From NCBI GenBank assembly GCA_017534885.1, contig JAFXVR010000063.1, positions 90,752 through 154,751 on the forward strand: DNA of 64,000 nucleotides. Direction: 5' to 3'. The DNA comes from Clostridia bacterium. Its GTDB lineage: Bacteria > Bacillota > Clostridia > Christensenellales > Aristaeellaceae. The notes under the pieces were generated by a model. The model searched no databases. It was not told the origin of the DNA and worked only from the letters and a program-made list of their open reading frames with translations. Positions 59,901-64,000 of the stretch are shown piece after piece. Positions within the stretch are counted from its first letter, which is position 1, and each line of letters begins with the position of its first letter. Made by a program: the position numbers and the translations under genes.

Positions 59901-60330
59901 GGCTGACGGCATCGAAATGCCCGAGGACTGCGTCTTCGGCGGCTTCGTCTCCTCCGCCGGCATTCTGAAGCGCAGCGGCCAGGGCTGGAGCCTCACCATG
60001 CCCGATGCAAGCGTGATGATTGATGCCCTCTTCGCCCCCGTCTTCGGCGAAACTGACTTTGCCCTCCCCGGCAGCCTGGAGGCCATCGAGGCGGAAGCCT
60101 TCGAGAACGCCGCCATGACCGCGCTGGTCATCCCCGCCAGCTGCTCCTCCATCGGCGATCACGCCTTCCGCTGCTGCCAGTACCTGAGCCAGGTCCGCAT
60201 CCCGGCGGGCTGTGTCCTCGGCGAGGACGTCTTTGACATGTGCGAGCTGGTCTACGTATACGGCGTGCCCGGCAGCCCGGCGGAAGACTATTGCGCCGTC
60301 CATGGCAACTGCGTGTTTGTAGAGGAATAG
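56905..60330 (+). CDS. Large secreted repeat protein (GLUG-like, NCVFVEE-tailed family), copy B
   Basis: The 1141-aa paralogue of the 51810 gene has a signal peptide (residues 1-34, ending ASARAA), then VSVTDLSPSGKDSCNNSYGYI. GLUG motifs are clear (GRFDGGGHTMNCSITSLG, NYVGGLIGCATDVYPI). Two further repeat blocks match copy A in order (DFGFDTAGTAFVQTAGFSP compared with DLGFDTAGATFRQTKDISV). The C-terminal LRR_5 unit and tail end GSPAEDYCAVHGNCVFVEE. It lacks the zinc-ribbon and beta-helix insert of copy A, which explains its shorter length. AGGGAGA lies before the ATG. Likely a surface-binding protein. Confidence 0.87.
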   Translation: MKKSVCGLYRAMGALLVSALALALCLGWSASARAASEGYYLMVSVTDLSPSGKDSCNNSYGYIKIPTVKADGSEGEYWYATARAGDWDHEKTTLWYTGQCSGSQGTVMPDSVDYKSWVDGFPTELLLVNSLDPNDTHYHYMTNDNHTYSSEITFAIWISADGENFTKLCEWDEVTSAGGHWSDEKTVPGSKKPKATSPDAIVGPDTVTIPRSDAGDAEYQFSCSAVDQYGALWQGTSPTFVYLLGSAPDGISLDSTGKLTISPDVASLDTCNGPFQITIVARLLSITSGTALKQVTVSYPQYNMRYHSSYGSVISNTLAEFGTTWTHNGVTTDKPGDKNGHYTSTGWSPDPTDGIVVTGDIDFQPQFSVEPHMPSYSNAYTETTCTVCGYHDTCTPSVFLAGGGTLTSPWRIGTTADWNNLVAYCEAGGSTSGYYALTSDINVYSPIGTEGHPFRGRFDGGGHTMNCSITSLGTTYTGLFAYAEGGEYSNLRVTGHITGRNYVGGLIGCATDVYPINDCVVEVLIDGVNAPIIGGFVCHAETHINLSRCVFAGSFGSRITYGGIIYGTLPNNSVNVYIHDFLDLSDSSLPMRGSNSGSNTQLSNIYFVRSKTSTVVGRMAHRLLFADDAVEAEYLLTQSHRAYNCWGVGACDHGIIYGGVYYGAEGDTQVLTLSPSLTGSGLTYTADSGTLTCFAGSGAHTLTMPGGDMTIRAVPDLPGSGTAADPWQVADADGWNALASFVDFGFDTAGTAFVQTAGFSPAVMVGSEERPFMGVYDGGGQTLTVDFSGDDHEDRYIAPFRWIKNATVRNLVTAGTVARGRHSSGLVGAAGGACLIENCRVGVSLTDAGKYAGGILGHGHSSETTIRGCVFTGSIAGSQLQHAGTVWGWSEGTATATVEDCLDLSESAYPMVLSYRALAPDSRAANCYYTAEGKNGSADFAAIPGSKARSVTAGEGAVLSFGQFTAYSVSGLSGYPAGLAYSGAFYAGEGDILSLNLALADGIEMPEDCVFGGFVSSAGILKRSGQGWSLTMPDASVMIDALFAPVFGETDFALPGSLEAIEAEAFENAAMTALVIPASCSSIGDHAFRCCQYLSQVRIPAGCVLGEDVFDMCELVYVYGVPGSPAEDYCAVHGNCVFVEE

Positions 60331-60332
60331 CG

Positions 60333-60358
60333 GCTGAGTGAGGAGTGAGGAGTTTCAG
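60333..60358. repeat. Heptamer repeats after the 56905 gene
   Basis: TGAGTGA/GGAGTGA/GGAGTTT units begin a few bases past the stop codon, as after the 51810 gene. Confidence 0.75.
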
Positions 60359-60389
60359 ACACAGATGCGCAGGATGGCCAAAATAGGAC

Positions 60390-60418
60390 TTGATTTTTAC
60401 AATTCAATCCTGTATAAT
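60390..60418 (+). promoter_or_regulatory. Promoter of the attenuator leader
   Basis: TTGATT (60390-60395), a 17-base AT-rich spacer and TATAAT (60413-60418). It starts a ~250-base leader before the gene at 60670. Confidence 0.82.
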
Positions 60419-60450
60419 CCCTTTGAAGTCCGTTTCAGGAGGTCAAACCC

Positions 60451-60480
60451 ATGATGATCAGCAGGAAAAACGCCAGATAA
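60451..60480 (+). CDS. Nine-residue leader peptide (MMISRKNAR)
   Basis: ATG ATG at 60451 is preceded by a perfect AGGAGG (60437-60442) eight bases upstream and ends with TAA at 60478-60480. It is too short to be a functional protein, but its strong ribosome site, position behind a good promoter and ahead of a hairpin plus terminator suggest a regulatory leader peptide. Confidence 0.6.
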   Translation: MMISRKNAR

Positions 60481-60488
60481 CTGCATAA

Positions 60489-60609
60489 GGCGCGGAACAT
60501 CGGAGGATGCTTCCCTCCCTGTGTTTCATGCGCCGTAAAAAAGTGACTTTCGATACGTGGATACCGCAGGACGCAGCCACCGACGGGAGCTGCTGTTCTG
60601 CGGTTTTTT
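60489..60609 (+). promoter_or_regulatory. Leader hairpin and intrinsic terminator (attenuator)
   Basis: A first hairpin spans 60489-60534 (GGCGC with GCGCC outside, GGAGG with CCTCC inside). A second one, 60564-60603, pairs CCGCAG with CTGCGG and GCAGC with GCTGC and is followed by six T (60604-60609), a standard intrinsic terminator. The coding gene starts 61 bases later at 60670, so read-through must be regulated. Confidence 0.7.
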
Positions 60610-60669
60610 GCGCCCGTCCACACAGGCGGGCCGGAAAACGAACCGCATCATTTCAGGAGGATGAATCAA

Positions 60670-62166
60670 ATGGAAATCAGACTGGTACCCGTCAGCGACG
60701 AAAACCGCGAGGCCGTTCTGGCCCTCTCCGTGCGCGAGGATCAGCCCTTTGTCGCCCCGAACGACGTTTCCCTGCGGCAAGCCGATGAGGCCAACGCGGA
60801 GCAGCCGGGCGTGGCGCGGCCTTTTGCCATCCATGCCGATGACAGGCTGGTAGGCTTCTGCATGTTTGCCTTCTCCCCGGAGGAGGAGGATCCGGATGAC
60901 CGCTACTGGCTGTGGCGCTTCATGATCGACCGGCACGAGCAGGGCAAGGGATACGGCCAGGCGGCCCTGCAGGAGATCATCCGATATTTCAGGGACAATG
61001 GCGCGGATATGCTGTACCTGTCCACCGAACCGGAAAACGAGCTTGGCCTGCACGTCTATCACAAGGCCGGCTTTCGTGAGACCGGCATCATTTCAGACGG
61101 CGAGGCCGTGCTGATGCGGATGCTGAAGGGGCCGAACCGGATTGTGAAAGATTTTTACGGCGTCAACGTGGACAAACCCCTGCACATCAGGGGCAAGAAA
61201 GGCTATGGCGTGAGCATTGCGGTTTCCGACAGCGACGGCGATGTCCTGCAATACTGCTCCGGCAGCGGCAGACATGGCCAGGACTTCCCGGTGAACCCGG
61301 ATATGCTCTTCCAGGCAGGCTCGGTCAGCAAGCCCATGTTCGCCCTGACGCTGCTGAGGTACGCAGACAAGGGGAAGATCGACCTGGACGCGGACATTTC
61401 GGGCGTCGTGCCGGAGTACGTCAAAAAAGGCCCCTTGACCTTCGCCGCGCTGCTCAGCCACACGGCAGGCTTCAATATCCACGGCTTCCCCGGCTACCGG
61501 GCGGATCACGAGCCGCTCTCGCTGGAAGACGTGCTGAATGGAAAAGGCAAGACGCCGAAGCTGCGCAGGATCCGGCCTTACGGTAAACAATTCAGGTATT
61601 CCGGCGGCGGCTTTACCCTGGCTGAGCTTGCCTTTACGCGGATCACCGGGACGACACTGCGGGACGCCTTCGCGAAAGAAGTCGCCGAACCCCTCGGACT
61701 GAAGCGATCCGGGTATTTCCAGCCCCTGGACGAGGCCCTGGTCCCGAACGCCGCTTTCGGCGGCAGGCTCGGCCTGAAGGAGGATCCCGCCCACGGATAT
61801 CATTACTATCCCGAGAACGCCGCCGCCGGCTTCTGGGCGACGCCGACGGAGCTGGTGAAGGTCGGGCTCGCGCTCTCAAAAAGCTGCCGGGAAGGCGGGT
61901 TGCTCAAAAAGAAGACTGCCCGGCGAATGGTGAAACCGGTCATGAGCGGTTACGGGCTCGGTATGATCAATTTCGGAGAATGCACCGACCTGTTCGGGAA
62001 AAAGGCCGCCGGCCATGATGGGAACAACGCGGGTTTCATCACCTGTTGGGTTTTGTCGCTCAAAGAAGATATTTCTGTCGCGGGCATGTTCAACCGCTCG
62101 GATGACGATTCCGATTGGAAGCTGACGGAACTTACAGCCGAACTGTTCAAAAAGGCAAGGGAATGA
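60670..62166 (+). CDS. GNAT acetyltransferase fused to a class C beta-lactamase-like serine hydrolase
   Basis: The 498-aa protein joins two domains. Residues 1-155 are a GNAT domain (FMIDRHEQGKGYGQAALQEI, VYHKAGF). Residues ~165-498 are a beta-lactamase-like serine hydrolase with the Ser218-x-x-Lys221 motif (AGSVSKP), YSGGGFTLAELA at the Tyr-x-x position and AGHDGNNAGF near the third motif. No signal peptide is visible, so it is cytoplasmic, unlike true class C enzymes. The ATG at 60670 has AGGAGG nine bases upstream; the ATG at 60661 is too close. Its substrate is unknown. An attenuator-like leader with a leader peptide precedes it. Confidence 0.9.
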   Translation: MEIRLVPVSDENREAVLALSVREDQPFVAPNDVSLRQADEANAEQPGVARPFAIHADDRLVGFCMFAFSPEEEDPDDRYWLWRFMIDRHEQGKGYGQAALQEIIRYFRDNGADMLYLSTEPENELGLHVYHKAGFRETGIISDGEAVLMRMLKGPNRIVKDFYGVNVDKPLHIRGKKGYGVSIAVSDSDGDVLQYCSGSGRHGQDFPVNPDMLFQAGSVSKPMFALTLLRYADKGKIDLDADISGVVPEYVKKGPLTFAALLSHTAGFNIHGFPGYRADHEPLSLEDVLNGKGKTPKLRRIRPYGKQFRYSGGGFTLAELAFTRITGTTLRDAFAKEVAEPLGLKRSGYFQPLDEALVPNAAFGGRLGLKEDPAHGYHYYPENAAAGFWATPTELVKVGLALSKSCREGGLLKKKTARRMVKPVMSGYGLGMINFGECTDLFGKKAAGHDGNNAGFITCWVLSLKEDISVAGMFNRSDDDSDWKLTELTAELFKKARE

Positions 62167-62419
62167 ATCCGGGCTCATGAATCCTGTTGACAGAAACACC
62201 TACAATTTGAAGCTTGTGAGCTCGCTGACCTTCTACGGACACACCTGCAAAAAGCTGTAAGCCGCTTTCAGCGTCATTAAAACAGCAAAACGGACGACGA
62301 CGGGATCACAGATGTACTTAAGCTGTGGGACAGTCGATCGAAAAAAGGCCATTCCGGCAGCAGAGAACCACACAAATCGGAACCACGGGGAATCATCAGC
62401 CTGGAAGCATGGAGGCTTT

Positions 62420-62944
62420 ATGAAAAAGGCAACAAGAAAACAGCTGGCAAACATCGCAAAGGAGATGGCACAGCTCCCTTTCCACGGGTTTGAAGAAGGA
62501 GAAGCTTCAAACCTGGAACCGATCATTCAGCCGTTTCCAAAATGGACGCTTGAAGAAGCTGACAGGCTGTGGTGCGCGGCATTCGTGTATTACTGCTGCA
62601 GGGAGGCTGGATTTGATATCCCGATCCGTCCGGACGAATGCAAAACCTGTCATCTGGCAGGCTGTATCGCGTGGGAGGAATTTGCGAAAGGCAATACCCG
62701 GATCGAGTATCATCCAGGCGGAGAAGGGTTTGTACCGGAAGCGGGCGACATCGTTCTTTATGATCGCGTTTTTGAAAACCGGGAGCACGATCATATCGGA
62801 ATCGTCATTGAAAAGCGGGAGAATACGATCCTCGCCGCAGAAGGGAATATCGACAACCGCACAGGAATGATCGAACGCCCCCTCGACGAGCATATCCGCG
62901 CATATATCCGGATCCCGGACGGATTTCATTACAAAACAGAGTAA
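62420..62944 (+). CDS. NlpC/P60- or CHAP-like cysteine hydrolase
   Basis: The 174-aa protein has the candidate catalytic Cys in LWCAAFVYYCC and His in HDHIGIVIE, with GDIVLYDR between, typical of the CHAP/NlpC fold. No signal peptide is seen. GGAGG lies five bases before the ATG. It is more AT-rich than the genes before it. The beta-lactamase-like gene follows after 28 bases and may share its transcript. A protein with similar layout is encoded at 38094-38555. Confidence 0.78.
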   Translation: MKKATRKQLANIAKEMAQLPFHGFEEGEASNLEPIIQPFPKWTLEEADRLWCAAFVYYCCREAGFDIPIRPDECKTCHLAGCIAWEEFAKGNTRIEYHPGGEGFVPEAGDIVLYDRVFENREHDHIGIVIEKRENTILAAEGNIDNRTGMIERPLDEHIRAYIRIPDGFHYKTE

Positions 62945-62972
62945 TTATGAAGGTTTCAGGAGGAATATCTGT

Positions 62973-64000
62973 ATGGATAAGAAACCAATGATGGACAGCC
63001 TGGCCCGCGAGGCGTATGAAAAGGGCGGCTTCAACGGCGCCTGGCTCTACGCAGAGCATGGCGAAATTGTTTCCAAAGGCGCATTTGGCTTTCGCGACCC
63101 GGCAAATACCAAGCCGATCGAAGAGGACACAATCTTCCAGCTTGCTTCTGTCAGCAAACAGTTCACGGCAGCTGCCGTCATGCTGGTAGTGCGGCAGGGA
63201 CTGCTGCGCCTGGATGACAGAATCATTCATTATTTCCCGGAGCTCACCGCCTACGAGGGCGTAACGGTCCGTCACCTGCTCACCCACACCGGCGGCGTGC
63301 CCGATTACTTTGACGACGCGGACTGGTTCATCAACATCTGGAAGGAAGAGCACAGGGTCCCGGGCAACGATGAGATCATTCGTTTCCTTTGCGAAACCGA
63401 ACTGAAGCCCTCTTTCGCCCCGGGCGAAAAGCTGGAATACTCCAACACAGGCTACAATCTGCTGGCTCTGCTGGTGGAGCGGCTCTCCGGCGTTCCCTAT
63501 GAAGCGTTTCTGCAAAAGAACATCTTTGAACCTGCCGGCATGAGCTCCACCTGCTGCTGCCATATCCGCAGGGACGGCGTTCACTTTGAGAATTACGCCC
63601 GCGCGTCGGTCATTGAAAACGGCCGGTATGTGGCCGACATGGACTCTGTCAAGGTCAGCGAGGTAGCCGCCTTTGACGGGCTGAACGGCGACGACTATGT
63701 ATACACGACGATCTTTGATATGTTCGCTTGGGACAGGGCGCTGCGCGATGGAACTGTGTTGACCCTGGAGGAGCAGCAGCTCATGTACACCCCCGCTAAA
63801 CTCAACAGCGGTGAGGATGCCGTTTACGATGAGGATGAGGGGCTGGGCTATGGCTTTGGCTGGGGCGTCGGCCGTGATGAGAAGTCCGGGCTGATCGTCA
63901 GTCACAGCGGCGGCATGCCGGGCGTCAATACCTGGTTTGAGCGCTGGATCGATGCCGACCGGGTGCTTGTCATGCTCTTCAGCCGCGACCCGTGGGACTA
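62973..64000 (+). CDS. Class C beta-lactamase-like serine hydrolase (runs off the right edge)
   Basis: The 342 visible residues have Ser59-x-x-Lys62 (LASVSKQF), the YSNTGYNLLALLVERLSG motif and VSHSGGMPGVN. These are the three class C/PBP-type motifs of the beta-lactamase-related family, which includes esterases and D-amino-acid peptidases. There is no signal peptide. AGGAGG precedes the ATG. No stop codon occurs before the window ends. It is related in fold to the C-terminal part of the 60670 protein, without its GNAT domain. Confidence 0.9.
   Translation, partial: MDKKPMMDSLAREAYEKGGFNGAWLYAEHGEIVSKGAFGFRDPANTKPIEEDTIFQLASVSKQFTAAAVMLVVRQGLLRLDDRIIHYFPELTAYEGVTVRHLLTHTGGVPDYFDDADWFINIWKEEHRVPGNDEIIRFLCETELKPSFAPGEKLEYSNTGYNLLALLVERLSGVPYEAFLQKNIFEPAGMSSTCCCHIRRDGVHFENYARASVIENGRYVADMDSVKVSEVAAFDGLNGDDYVYTTIFDMFAWDRALRDGTVLTLEEQQLMYTPAKLNSGEDAVYDEDEGLGYGFGWGVGRDEKSGLIVSHSGGMPGVNTWFERWIDADRVLVMLFSRDPWD

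Noticed and set aside
60435..60623. A 62-codon minus-strand frame ending in a hydrophobic helix
   Set aside because: It lies opposite the attenuator leader, and the spacing of its nearest GGAGG is poor; the plus-strand leader explains the region better.
62174..62260. A 25-codon frame (MNPVDRNTYNLKL...) between the fusion gene and the CHAP-like gene
   Set aside because: No ribosome site precedes it and no family is recognisable. It could be a fragment of a lost gene, but the evidence is too weak.
1..64000. tRNA, rRNA or prophage genes
   Set aside because: No cloverleaf with a conserved T-loop, no rRNA-like stretch, and no integrase, terminase or capsid proteins were recognised by eye. A covariance-model search would be decisive for tRNA and small RNA.

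Overview
This window looks like chromosomal DNA of a GC-rich, low-motility gut-type member of the Bacillota (class Clostridia). The reasons are consensus sigma-A promoters with 17-base spacers, AGGAGG ribosome sites, Gram-positive lipoprotein and signal peptides, a GHKL/LytTR two-component pair, BspA-type leucine-rich repeats and many glycoside hydrolases. A Christensenellales-like lineage is a guess; no rRNA or other marker is present to test it.

Layout. 1-12.4 kb: housekeeping genes (hisH partial, purA, hisC, a PflX-type radical SAM protein) mixed with a small zinc-finger protein, a secreted lipase/LRR protein, a receiver-domain remnant, a glycerophosphodiester phosphodiesterase and two envelope proteins. 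12.6-19.7 kb: one very large secreted adhesin-like protein with nine tandem Ig-like repeats plus BACON, Big_2 and fn3-like modules. 20-20.4 kb: yajC. 20.6-35.7 kb: a seven-gene minus-strand carbohydrate locus (GH2, DUF6273-like envelope protein, two domain-swapped membrane-anchored GH3 enzymes, a lipoprotein, a GH106-like rhamnosidase, a small secreted protein). 35.8-38 kb: the divergent histidine kinase and LytTR regulator. 38-47 kb: CHAP-like protein, GyrI-like domain, NapH-like iron-sulfur protein, GH43, nagB, GH27 alpha-galactosidase, endonuclease III and a DUF1934/phosphodiester glycosidase group. 47-60 kb: a paralogous family of secreted proteins in several stages of decay. 60-64 kb: an attenuator-like leader before a GNAT/beta-lactamase fusion, a CHAP-like protein and a partial class C beta-lactamase-like hydrolase.

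The strongest new signal is regulatory. Three promoters around the carbohydrate locus and its LytTR regulator share one architecture: two 8-base half sites of the form GNWTRCGC exactly 21 bases apart, then 8 bases, then a -35 box beginning TTGC, then 17 bases, then a TATNNT -10 box. They precede the small secreted protein gene, the lipoprotein-GH3 operon and the response regulator gene itself. This predicts a LytTR-controlled, self-regulating glycan-degradation regulon.

The window is also rich in repeats. Four copies of a 122-bp MITE-like element are present: one begins the reading frame of a regulator fragment, and two in opposite orientation bracket a truncated secreted-protein gene. Heptanucleotide tandem repeats (STRR-like) sit at the 3' ends of many genes and repeatedly supply the stop codon. 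Two long arrays of tiny hairpins separated by an ATGAAAT spacer are present in intergenic DNA. No rRNA, tRNA, CRISPR array, prophage or transposase gene was recognised.
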